Source: Stentor roeselii (taxonomy: Eukaryota; Ciliophora; Heterotrichea; Heterotrichida; Stentoridae). From it: a DNA stretch of 64,000 nucleotides. Every line of letters starts with the position of its first letter. Positions within the stretch are counted from its first letter, which is position 1. The notes beneath the pieces were generated by a model, which saw only the letters and a program-made list of their open reading frames with translations, searched no databases and was not told the origin of the DNA. The stretch lies in contig RSEH01000227.1 of assembly GCA_006503475.1 (NCBI GenBank), positions 1 through 64,000 of the forward strand, written 5' to 3'. Below are positions 40,701 to 48,183 of the stretch, one piece after another. Position numbers and translations under genes: made by a program.

Positions 40701-41772
40701 CTTTCGGAGCATGCTGCTTCTAAAAAAAAAAAAGTATGCCGCGTTGAAAGTTGAAAATAATGGAAATGTTAAAAGAGAGGTTAAAGGACTTGATATGGTT
40801 CGACGTGACTGGTGTGATTTAAGTCGCAGGATCAGTGAAAAAGTTTTAGATATCGTTTTAAGTGGCGAGTTGAAAGATGAAATTTCAGAAAAAATTAAAA
40901 ATTGTGTTGATGAATTTTATAAGGGAATTGAACAGTGTAAACTTTCAGAGTTTATTATTACGAAACAACTTACGAAGACTGTTGATAAGTATAAAGATGC
41001 ACAAAATCAACCTCATGTCCAAGTTGCTATCAGACTGCAGAGTAAACAGAATAAAAGCTGCTTTAAGCATTTTATACCTTATGTGATTTGTGAAGGTGAT
41101 GGGCCCATCGCTATGAGAGCTTATCATCCTGAAGAAATTGCGTCTTCGAATAGCACTCTTGCTATTGATAAGAAATGGTACATCACTCAACAGATCATTC
41201 CTCCATTGTCAAGACTCATCGAACCAATCTCCTTAATTAAAATAGAAGAAATAGTAGAAATACTTGGAGAAAATCCATTGAAATATAAGCAAAATGTTGT
41301 TAAAAAAGTTACTGATAATAAAAATGCTCTGGAAATCATGTCTAAATGTCAAGTTAAAGACCATGAAAGTTATGATCTTTCCAAATGCGAAGATTCTCTG
41401 AATTGTCCAAAGTGCGCCCCAGCAAAACTTACTGAAAACTATGTTAGTAACGCGATTGTCATGCATCTTAAAATGCAACTGAAAAAAGTCTATAGCTGCG
41501 AATATAAATGTAATAAGTTTGGTTGCTCAAGGGTTACAAAAAGGAAATCTGTAAGAGAATGTAATAAAAACGGATGCCAAGGGGAAATAATGCCTTTTCC
41601 TTCAATTGGATTACTTGTTAATGAAATTGATCGATGTGCTGATTTCACGAAAAAATATTGGGACAAAGGACACCAGTTGATCAAACAAGTGTACGCAATG
41701 AGCGGGTATAAAACAGTAGATCTTTCAGCAATCAAATTAAAAGCTCCTAATTATAAGAAGTTGTTGTACTAA
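37774..41772 (+). CDS. POLA1: DNA polymerase alpha catalytic subunit
   Basis: 1332 residues, close to the usual about 1400. It synthesises the short DNA after the RNA primer at origins and lagging strands, as part of the pol alpha-primase complex. The acidic/disordered N terminus (residues 1-300) carries the family start RQEALNRLKQAK. B-family motifs: motif A DFNSLYPSII near residue 800, motif B LTANSMYGCLGF near 890, motif C YGDTDSIMI near 930. The exonuclease region lacks obvious catalytic acids, as expected for pol alpha. The C terminus (about 1205-1290) holds two zinc sites, CPKC ... CEYKC and CSR ... CNKNGC, needed for binding the B subunit. A Lys run (about 980) is polyA-coded. No intron is visible. 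Confidence 0.97.
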   Translation: MRSARQEALNRLKQAKTGETSRVDQYKVKESDDLIINMDESEYKKHVQQRKKEQFIVDDLGIGYDDEGEFDLENDSEEFEEQEPEPVEQKANPSIKGFLKNEVIKKPRLLPTAQKEIRENMRKDFLSMLDDEDFDAEKLMKVTAEPIKKQVTIKKGESDESFKKNYDITIASLKKNMPEKVEIKNPSSENLKRAAPGYPHLSNNEVEDKSHDNSTAASVKFENPFSSKGKISRNSVSAVTNQSESLKVSELASPASFQDKIQELPLPEPTPDLPMELDIQDSNLEEKLESMEIETSNIETLAIENNPEIPLENGILRMFWIDAIEDKELMPGKIFLFGKVYLPQSNRFTGVCVLISEVKRRLFVLPRPEFQENFEEIHSELEAARKSSRIRKWAIDIKPMKYAFEVPEVPPEANYIEIEYSSLFPPLISKPFRTVQHIFNANCSLVENLLIHKKMKGPCWLLIKNASQPKQKISNCRIELVINSYDDLEVEVLGSNNPPPPLSIIALSLKTVQSKKGETEIFAIGLKVHQKVDLHSATEDIPQQMASFSIINSGKDEKTNNFETVRNEKVLIERFLDRLSMIDPDILIAHEMFSDFSEKLLTRLLHLRPSNLSELGRIFRKKPPISRKEELFTGNWQFRGLTAGRLLLDTEMSSKELSREKNYSLKDLSKNWFNVDLPEIDFDPNELFKDSLNVKKLSVILQAEVNAVYCIIKHLNIIPLSRELTNIAGNLWIRSLQNQRAERNEMLLIHEFFRRGFVYPDRSEFKFEEKGEKKKNQFLGGKVLDPVSGLYDKFVILLDFNSLYPSIIREYNICFTTVQRRKEAKEKDSNDPGTIIEGSSPGVLPDIITTLVNQRRQVKNAMKGEQNKNRLKQLDIRQTALKLTANSMYGCLGFKASRFYARAIAALITQIGRNTLERTVKLAKDSLSLEVIYGDTDSIMIHTGLDDIQAAVKKGEELKHLVNKQFKKLEIELDGVFRSMLLLKKKKYAALKVENNGNVKREVKGLDMVRRDWCDLSRRISEKVLDIVLSGELKDEISEKIKNCVDEFYKGIEQCKLSEFIITKQLTKTVDKYKDAQNQPHVQVAIRLQSKQNKSCFKHFIPYVICEGDGPIAMRAYHPEEIASSNSTLAIDKKWYITQQIIPPLSRLIEPISLIKIEEIVEILGENPLKYKQNVVKKVTDNKNALEIMSKCQVKDHESYDLSKCEDSLNCPKCAPAKLTENYVSNAIVMHLKMQLKKVYSCEYKCNKFGCSRVTKRKSVRECNKNGCQGEIMPFPSIGLLVNEIDRCADFTKKYWDKGHQLIKQVYAMSGYKTVDLSAIKLKAPNYKKLLY

Positions 41773-41952
41773 ATAATTTTAAGACATGATTACTTTCAAT
41801 ATAAGAAAGAGGAAATATTCTAAGTTCAATCAAAGTTTATAGTAATTATTAAAAATCATAAAATAATAAATAACTTATTTCTAACATATTTATATTCTTA
41901 AACTGATTAATCAAGACTTAACAGCATTTAAAATAATGACATATAATTAATA

Positions 41953-42489
41953 ATGTCAAAAGTTGATATTGTCCCAAGCAAAATTCAAAAAAGATCAAGT
42001 CTTCGAGTGCAAATCTTTCCTCTTCTTGAAGAAAATCCACCTTTTTCTCATACTCCAACAGTTTTTATGACCAAGAAGACCTTACCTCGCGAGTCGCCAG
42101 ATTTAAATAAAAAGTCTCGACTAATTCCTTCGTTGAAGTTAGAATGCTCCAAAGTCAAAAACTCTTCTTCTCCTGACCCTGAGTTGCAAAAGTTTGAGAA
42201 AATCTCGAGTCGCCTTGAAAAGTTACTGAGTGAAGTTCATTCGAAGTACAACTTTGTTAGAAGCTCTACTTGGAAATCAGAAAGTCCTGCTCATTTGAAA
42301 AAAGTTGAAAATCTTGAAAGTGTTGAAAGTAGATTGATGATAATGAAAAAACTTGAGTTGAAGAACTTTGATATTAATGAAGAAGTCACAGAAAATAATA
42401 ACTTGAGCAGGAAAGGTTTGAATAAACATGCAATCCGCAGCAAGATCTTCGAAGGAACTTCCAGATGGCTTTCCGAGTCACCTCGGTAA
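41953..42489 (+). CDS. Basic helical protein, function unknown
   Basis: 178 residues, Ser/Lys/Glu-rich, with one helical stretch (LQKFEKISSRLEKLLSEVHS) and a Ser-rich C terminus (SRWLSESPR). No known domain. It is convergent with the coiled-coil gene at 42540, with 50 bp between the stops. Confidence 0.7.
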   Translation: MSKVDIVPSKIQKRSSLRVQIFPLLEENPPFSHTPTVFMTKKTLPRESPDLNKKSRLIPSLKLECSKVKNSSSPDPELQKFEKISSRLEKLLSEVHSKYNFVRSSTWKSESPAHLKKVENLESVESRLMIMKKLELKNFDINEEVTENNNLSRKGLNKHAIRSKIFEGTSRWLSESPR

Positions 42490-42539
42490 TTAATCAGGTA
42501 TTTCATCATTAATAATAGTCAGAATTATTAATTTACTCA

Positions 42540-43460
42540 TTATTTCCTGATCACCTGAAGTTTTGGCTTAGTTTTCGACTTGTTCATCTCTTTCTTCAAA
42601 GTTTTCAAAAAAGGGTTCTTCTCCAGTTTATTAGTGCTTTTGGTAAGTCCAGTCTGCCTATTAGCAATATTCTTATAATTCGACCTAATAGGCGACACAG
42701 AAGTTTCAGCCTTATTCGGAGTTTTCGATATCCTGACAGTTTTTTCATCAATTTCTTTGATTTCCTCTTTATCAATACTGCTAACTTTCGCTAAATCAGA
42801 GTTCCTCAGCAAGCTTTTCAGTCTTAAAAACTCATTTTTTTGCCTTTCGTATTCATTATTCACAAAATCAAGTTCAATTTTAACTTGAGCACATTTTTGC
42901 TTAATTTTTAAAGTTTCCTTCTCAATTTCCGCAATTTTAACAGCTTCCTTGAAATTTCTTTCCTTCAGCGAAAAAACTTCCCTTTCATCATTCGAACTAA
43001 GACTTTTTTTCAGTTCTTCCAGCTGATTAGACTTAAAATTAACAGAAAGTTTTAACTTTTTTCTTTCATTTTCAAGTCTTTCCAGGTTTTCCTGGCTTTC
43101 CAAAGCGATTCCAGGAGTTTTTCCAGCTTTTAACAGTTTTTCATCGAGATTGTCGATGAAAACTTTCATTTGGAGTTCATGTTTGATGTGATTACGAATT
43201 TCTGAGTCCAGTTTTTGAAGTGCTTTTTGGTATCCTTCATTTTCGGAAAATTGACTGTAAAACTCGACTTCTTGCATTGAAGACTTGGTCTTCAGAAGAC
43301 GATCGTAAAGACTTCTGGTCTTTTGCAGCAAAGACAAGGCGTCTGAGTGGAGTAAAGACTGAAGACTAGGTGAAAAACAAGGTTTGTCTGTATCGACCAG
43401 CTCAGTGTAAAGTGATACGCAGAGGTCTGTTATTAGAAATGCAAGATTTTCATTTTCCAT
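42540..43460 (-). CDS. Coiled-coil protein
   Basis: 306 residues. The first about 80 residues are globular and helical (ENLAFLITDLCVSLYTEL). From about 85 to 230 it is a continuous coiled coil (KKLKLSVNFKSNQLEELKKS and neighbouring heptads). The C terminus is basic and disordered (SKTKPKLQVIRK). No enzyme motif. A cytoskeletal or ciliary structural role is inferred from architecture only. Confidence 0.8.
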   Translation of the reverse strand: MENENLAFLITDLCVSLYTELVDTDKPCFSPSLQSLLHSDALSLLQKTRSLYDRLLKTKSSMQEVEFYSQFSENEGYQKALQKLDSEIRNHIKHELQMKVFIDNLDEKLLKAGKTPGIALESQENLERLENERKKLKLSVNFKSNQLEELKKSLSSNDEREVFSLKERNFKEAVKIAEIEKETLKIKQKCAQVKIELDFVNNEYERQKNEFLRLKSLLRNSDLAKVSSIDKEEIKEIDEKTVRISKTPNKAETSVSPIRSNYKNIANRQTGLTKSTNKLEKNPFLKTLKKEMNKSKTKPKLQVIRK

Positions 43461-43598
43461 TTTGTTTAAGAGTTGAAGAAATAGTTATTTAAATAATCGT
43501 CTGAAGCGAGATTGAGTCATTTGAAGTTTAGTGGATTACACTTTATATGAAGATTTAATTGAAAAGACATTATGATTTAGTAAAGAATATTTAACAAT

Positions 43599-45449
43599 CT
43601 AAAAAACCAGCTTCGAATGGATTTTTACCCCTCGAAGTAAATCGTAGATGTCTTCAGACACGTAATTTCCGATCAGTCCACAGACCTCACAAGCCGCAGG
43701 CAAATTTTTAACAATTTCAGCAGCAGCTTGATTTCCAATTTTATTGTCATTGAGATATAAAAACCTGACACCTGACATTGACAGTCCTGCAGCCAATTCA
43801 ACTGCTCCTTCATCTCCAATTGAGTTATGAGTTATTGAAAGTATTTCAATTTTTCCAAGATTTTTAGAGATAAAGCAACATCCAGCATTGGTGATTTCAT
43901 TGTCAGCTAAATAAACTTCTTTAAGTCCAGCAAGTCCTTTGCCTATCCACATGATGCCTTCATCAGTTAAATGGCAAGCGAATAGTTTTAAGACTTGCAA
44001 ATTGACCAGTCCTGAAAGAGCTTTTCCAAGAATTCTTCCGCCTTCGCTGCCCAGGTTGTTCTGTCCGAGGTTCAAGAGGTGAAGTGACAAGTTCATGTTG
44101 CAAGCCTCTAAAATATACCCAAGTCCAACATGGTCTATGTAACACCCTGCGAGGTCAAGTTCTTCAAAGTTAGAGGTTTCCTTCAAGTACTCAGAAATAA
44201 GTTTACATTTGAATGGAATCAGAGGAGAATAACTGGAAAAGTTGATGGACTTTCCTCTTGTTTCAGGAATTATTTCAGTTTTATATGAATTTGAACGGGG
44301 TTTTATTGGCTCGTTTGGACTTGGTTCAGTTTGACATGGCAGAGAGGCGTTGGTTGTATATTGGATGATTTTTTCAGAGAAGGTTCTTGACATCATTTGT
44401 TCTTCAATTTTTGACTTGACTAGATTTATTTTTTTTAGACTTTTAGAGTGATTCGAAGTTTGATTTTGATGGATCTCGAAAGACTTTGCATAGTTCAAGA
44501 GTTCCAAGAAATCCATTCTGTTCTTTTCATTCACAACCAACATTTGTCTCACTAAATCTTGTATTTCAAAACTATACTCAAGTCTCTCCACAGCTTCCTC
44601 AACCCGTGATTCAAGATCTTGACCATCATTCAAGTCAGGAATTTCTAAAGTCGCCATGTGCAAAACAGTTAATCCCAAAGAATAAACATCAGATTTGAAA
44701 GGATTGCAAACAGCCTGCTTAGCAAAGCTTGTCTTAACAGACTGAATGAAATTATTTTTAAGTACAGGACTCAAGTATGACAAAGTTCCTGCACAATTAT
44801 ATTCAGAAGTTTTCATTAAATCAATGGACTGAAGACTAAGACCGAAATCAGCGATTTTGACGTTTTTTTCACTCATCAACAGATTCGCAGGTTTCAAGTC
44901 TCGATGAGCCACGTTGATTCCTTGCAAATAAGCAAGAGCTTCGATTAAGTCTTGGATTATCTTCCGAAGCTCAGATTCAGTGAAAGGAGTATTTTTTGCC
45001 CGTCTTTTTATTATTTCATGTTCCATGTCAGATTTGCAGAATTCCATGAAAATCAGTAGTCGAAACACTGACTTTGAACTTAAAATTAAAGACTTGTAAC
45101 ATTCACATATTGACGGATGACGTAAACTGCGCAGTAAAGAAGCTTCTTCTTGTCTTTTGTTTAATTCTTCTAGAGTTGTGCAGTCCTGGACTTTAACTGC
45201 TAAGAGCTTTTTCGCTTTGGATGCGATGAAGAGGTGTGTTCGGAGATTAGATGTGCTGTAGAGAAGTTTTATGAGGACTAGGTCCGAGAGGACTGGATCT
45301 GGAATGGAGAGAAAACTTAAAAAATGACCTTTAAAGGTTAATAAATGAAAAGTTGAGCAAGCGTAGCACAATTTTTTTCGACATTTTCCACAAAATAACT
45401 CTGATTCTTTTGAGCAGGTCTCGTCTGTGCATGATGAAGAAGATCCCAT
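43599..45449 (-). CDS. Myristoylation-type B-box / protein kinase / LRR fusion
   Basis: 616 residues. MGSSSSC at the N terminus fits N-myristoylation with a nearby Cys for palmitoylation. Residues 7-45 form a B-box-like zinc motif (CSKESELFCGKCRKKLCYAC, then two His). A kinase domain spans about 55-325: catalytic Lys in LLAVKVQ, HRDLKPANLL, DFGLSLQ, and a substrate lobe with SDVYSLGLTVLHMA; it looks active though the glycine loop is weak. After a linker, LRRs of the RNI/NOD type run from about 425 to 600 (LHLLNLGQNNLGSEGGRILG, LKEVYLADNEITNAG, VRFLYLNDNKIGNQAA). The combination suggests a membrane-tethered signalling kinase whose LRRs bind a partner. Such fusions are typical of ciliate kinomes. 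Confidence 0.9.
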   Translation of the reverse strand: MGSSSSCTDETCSKESELFCGKCRKKLCYACSTFHLLTFKGHFLSFLSIPDPVLSDLVLIKLLYSTSNLRTHLFIASKAKKLLAVKVQDCTTLEELNKRQEEASLLRSLRHPSICECYKSLILSSKSVFRLLIFMEFCKSDMEHEIIKRRAKNTPFTESELRKIIQDLIEALAYLQGINVAHRDLKPANLLMSEKNVKIADFGLSLQSIDLMKTSEYNCAGTLSYLSPVLKNNFIQSVKTSFAKQAVCNPFKSDVYSLGLTVLHMATLEIPDLNDGQDLESRVEEAVERLEYSFEIQDLVRQMLVVNEKNRMDFLELLNYAKSFEIHQNQTSNHSKSLKKINLVKSKIEEQMMSRTFSEKIIQYTTNASLPCQTEPSPNEPIKPRSNSYKTEIIPETRGKSINFSSYSPLIPFKCKLISEYLKETSNFEELDLAGCYIDHVGLGYILEACNMNLSLHLLNLGQNNLGSEGGRILGKALSGLVNLQVLKLFACHLTDEGIMWIGKGLAGLKEVYLADNEITNAGCCFISKNLGKIEILSITHNSIGDEGAVELAAGLSMSGVRFLYLNDNKIGNQAAAEIVKNLPAACEVCGLIGNYVSEDIYDLLRGVKIHSKLVF

Positions 45450-45986
45450 GTCGAATTATTATTATAAAGCATTTCTTACAGAATTTATTTTCATCGCCGT
45501 TGAAATGGCGATTTAAGACTTATCGATTTTTTTTAAGTTTGAGGAGTTTTTGATTTTCATCAAGGGTAGTTATTTAAACTATTCAAGAGATATGAATAAT
45601 GATAAAAGGATTTTTCTTGGAAATTTTTTATCTCAAATTAAAAGATGATTAAAATCGGAGTGTTTGAAGATATCTTACTGAAGATCTTAATTCCTGTGTT
45701 TGTAGAGCAAATCATGTCATAGAAATTATTCTCCAGTTTTCGAATAGGACTATTTAATATTTTCATCTTTTCAGTAAACCTGAATGCCCTATTTTCCTTG
45801 TTTACATCCAGGTCCAAGCCTACTAAATGCCATTATAACCCAAAACCGGCCAATCCATATTTGATTCTACAACTAAATATCAAAACCCTCTTTCTCAATC
45901 CAGCTAAAAATAATGTGTTAATTAATTACACTTCACTCTTTCAAGTCACTACAAGAGTTAAAAATAATGTGTTAATTAATTATACT
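45450..45986. other. Intergenic region holding a duplicated gene end
   Basis: AT-rich spacer. A long plus-strand frame runs through here but is a shadow of the duplicated segment and the minus-strand gene. The region near 45905-45986 consists of a 54-bp tandem duplication; the remainder shows nothing definite. Confidence 0.5.
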
Positions 45987-46012
45987 TCACTCTTTCAAGT
46001 CACTACAAGAGT
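45905..46012. repeat. 54-bp tandem duplication of a gene 3' end
   Basis: Copies at 45905-45958 and 45959-46012 differ by a single base (C/T). The second copy contains the last codons and TGA stop of the minus-strand Fes1-like gene; the first copy is an extra gene end lying in the 3' flank. One mismatch in 54 bp suggests a recent event. Confidence 0.92.
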
Positions 46013-46772
46013 TAAAAACAATCATTTCCGTCATTTCCTTGATCTCCTGATCACCTTCCCTCGCAATTTCCCTGACAACATCAAAAAGTCCACTTTCCGT
46101 CATACTCAAACTAAGACTTTCATCCCCAACACTGCGAGTTTGATAAAGCAAGTCAGAAACCATCAACAAGCACTTTTTAACAATCCTCAAACTGCTTCTT
46201 TCCAACAACAACGAGTAAACCAGCTGAACGCCTTCCAACTGGCGAAACTTTTCCCTGCCTTCTGCGAATTTTCCTCTAACGAGACTGCTCAGACAAGTGA
46301 CCAGCTGTTCCTTGAACGAAAGATCATTTTCTTCTTTAATCAAAGCAGTGAGTCCTTCAACAGCATGATGGTCAACAGCGTATTTCTGCACTGGAGGATT
46401 ATTCTGCACACAAGATGCGAAGACAGATGCGCAAGTTTTTTTTACTTTTAAGTACTGCGAGCCAATCATGCATCTGATGACGTGCTGAAACCCGTCCATT
46501 TTCACGAAGTTCAAAGAAACGTCTAAGTTTTCAATAGGTCCGAGTAAAAGTTCAGCAGCTTCTTCCTTCGCTTTGCGGTTTTCTTCTGAACCATCTTCAA
46601 GAGTTGCAAGAATTTCTGAACTTTTCTTGAGGATCTGGTTGTCATCAACCACCAGAGACTCAAGAGCTTCTTTCAGCCAGTTTTTCGTTTCCTCGTCCAT
46701 GGGTCTGAATTCGCTTTGATGGGTGCCGTCCGCGTAGTTCAATGACCAATTAAGCAGTCCAGTCCAGTTCAT
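45987..46772 (-). CDS. HspBP1/Fes1-like Hsp70 nucleotide exchange factor
   Basis: 261 residues. The N-terminal WTGLLNWSLNYADGT and DEETKNWLKEALESL match the conserved start of Fes1/HspBP1 proteins. The body is a chain of armadillo-like helices (LLGPIENLDVSLNFVKMDGF, KKTCASVFASCVQNNPPVQK, HHAVEGLTALIKEENDLSFK). Fes1-type proteins bind the Hsp70 lobe and speed ADP release, supporting protein folding and turnover. Length and order match the family. The last codons and stop lie in a 54-bp tandem duplication, leaving the protein intact. Confidence 0.88.
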   Translation of the reverse strand: MNWTGLLNWSLNYADGTHQSEFRPMDEETKNWLKEALESLVVDDNQILKKSSEILATLEDGSEENRKAKEEAAELLLGPIENLDVSLNFVKMDGFQHVIRCMIGSQYLKVKKTCASVFASCVQNNPPVQKYAVDHHAVEGLTALIKEENDLSFKEQLVTCLSSLVRGKFAEGREKFRQLEGVQLVYSLLLERSSLRIVKKCLLMVSDLLYQTRSVGDESLSLSMTESGLFDVVREIAREGDQEIKEMTEMIVFNSCSDLKE

Positions 46773-46830
46773 TTATAGTATCTGCTGAGCAGTTCTTTTT
46801 AACATTGTTAGAATATTCTAGAACTTTAGT

Positions 46831-48156
46831 CTACTTTATCACAGTTTTGCAAATGGGACATGCGAGGTTCCGCAGTAACCACTTGTCGCTGCAGCCTTTA
46901 TGAAAAATGTGGCCTGATTGAAAATTACAACAAGGAAATACTCTCATTTTTTGACCTGCTTCGAAGTCGCTCAGGCAAATTACGCAGCTTTTTTGATCAG
47001 AGTCTGAAGGAGGATGGTTTAAAGTGAACTCGGCCAGGCTGTTCAGATGGTTTTCTCGTGATTGCATGTTTTGAGCGATCATAACGACCACGTTTTGAAG
47101 TTGCTGAATTTCATGCGCCATTGCCAGGTCACGTCTTCGACTCACAGTGCTTCCATCGTACTTTAACACTGAGAAATCACTGACAAGGCCTTCAGCTGGA
47201 AGACATTCAGTGACTTTGAAGTCAATTCCACAGATTTCAAGTACCTGGCCTTGCCTGACAAGTCTTTTCCAGCCTAAAAAATGTGGCATGAGGAAAAAAT
47301 GAACGACGCAACTTGTCATTTGTTCCTGAGTGACTTGTGTGAAATAAGGAGGCAGGTCTTCTATGAACGGCAGCAGCTCAAGTCGCTGAACGAAGGGAAA
47401 AGGGGACTCGGAGTAAGTGAAGGAAGTCACTTCAGCAACCACGAAGCCGCTTCGCGGCTTCGACTTTAAAACAAGGCAGTCAAGGCCGTAGACTGAAAGA
47501 TGTTGTCCTTCGTGGAGATGGACCTCTTGTTTAGTGAAATAAGGCAAAAACACACTTTCGAAGATTTCATCAGAAATCGTGTGAGGCTCGACTGGAATCA
47601 CTTCAAGATGCTTTATAGGGTCTTCTTGTAACTTGCTTGTCAGGTGCAAACGTGTGAAACGCACGACGAAACCTTGTCTTGGTTGACAGGCGGTTACTTT
47701 AAATCGAAAGTTTTCATAGGAAAAGATCAGGTTTTCTTCAATGCAGCGTAAGTTTCGCTTGAAAAACTTTCGTAGAATGTCGTTTAAGATCTTGTCTAAG
47801 TCGATTTCTCGTCCTTTTAAGTATTTTAACCCGATGCCTGATGAAAATACCCCGAATGTTACACTTGTTAAATTTGCAGGTTCAGCGAATCCGTGTGATT
47901 TCCACTTATTTTCTAAGGGCTCGCCGGATAGAATACTGAGAGAACCGTCGTCTGTTCTTTTTAACCAGAGACCACAAGTGCAGTTTACTGCTGACCCGAT
48001 GCCTCCGTCGTAGAGTTCTCTTCCACAATGGCAATTAAAAAAACTTGGGAAGTCTGGAGGGGATTCACCAAGGAAAACCCCCGCTGCTGGGGGAGGTGGT
48101 CTAGCAAAGGAACCCATGACATGTGGATATTGAAAATCAGCAATAGTTATTTCCAT
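46831..48156 (-). CDS. RING-H2 protein, probable E3 ubiquitin ligase
   Basis: 441 residues. The C terminus holds a RING-H2 finger: CVICLSDFEAGQKMRVFPCC, then GHIFHKGCSDKWLL, then CPIC. The segment between the third ligand and the His pair is slightly longer than usual. Near the N terminus is a small Cys cluster (CHCGRELYDG, CTCGLW). Residues about 120-350 contain two similar halves, each with a pattern such as VFLPYFTKQEVHLHEGQHLS and HFFLMPHFLGWKRLVRQGQV, ending in a beta-rich part (VTECLPAEGLV, LKSKPRSGFV). The repeat suggests an internally duplicated beta domain, possibly double-psi-barrel-like; this is tentative. The start is 27 bp from the next gene's stop. Confidence 0.85.
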   Translation of the reverse strand: MEITIADFQYPHVMGSFARPPPPAAGVFLGESPPDFPSFFNCHCGRELYDGGIGSAVNCTCGLWLKRTDDGSLSILSGEPLENKWKSHGFAEPANLTSVTFGVFSSGIGLKYLKGREIDLDKILNDILRKFFKRNLRCIEENLIFSYENFRFKVTACQPRQGFVVRFTRLHLTSKLQEDPIKHLEVIPVEPHTISDEIFESVFLPYFTKQEVHLHEGQHLSVYGLDCLVLKSKPRSGFVVAEVTSFTYSESPFPFVQRLELLPFIEDLPPYFTQVTQEQMTSCVVHFFLMPHFLGWKRLVRQGQVLEICGIDFKVTECLPAEGLVSDFSVLKYDGSTVSRRRDLAMAHEIQQLQNVVVMIAQNMQSRENHLNSLAEFTLNHPPSDSDQKSCVICLSDFEAGQKMRVFPCCNFQSGHIFHKGCSDKWLLRNLACPICKTVIK

Positions 48157-48183
48157 AACCTTATAGCAAGAAAATTATTAACC

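Noticed and set aside
42483-42530. Possible intron at the end of the gene at 41953-42489
   Set aside because: The GT-AG pair gives only 12 nt and there is no coding sequence beyond it before the convergent gene.
45798-46451. 217-codon plus-strand frame with an internal 18-residue repeat
   Set aside because: It is the antisense shadow of the Fes1-like gene and its 54-bp duplication.
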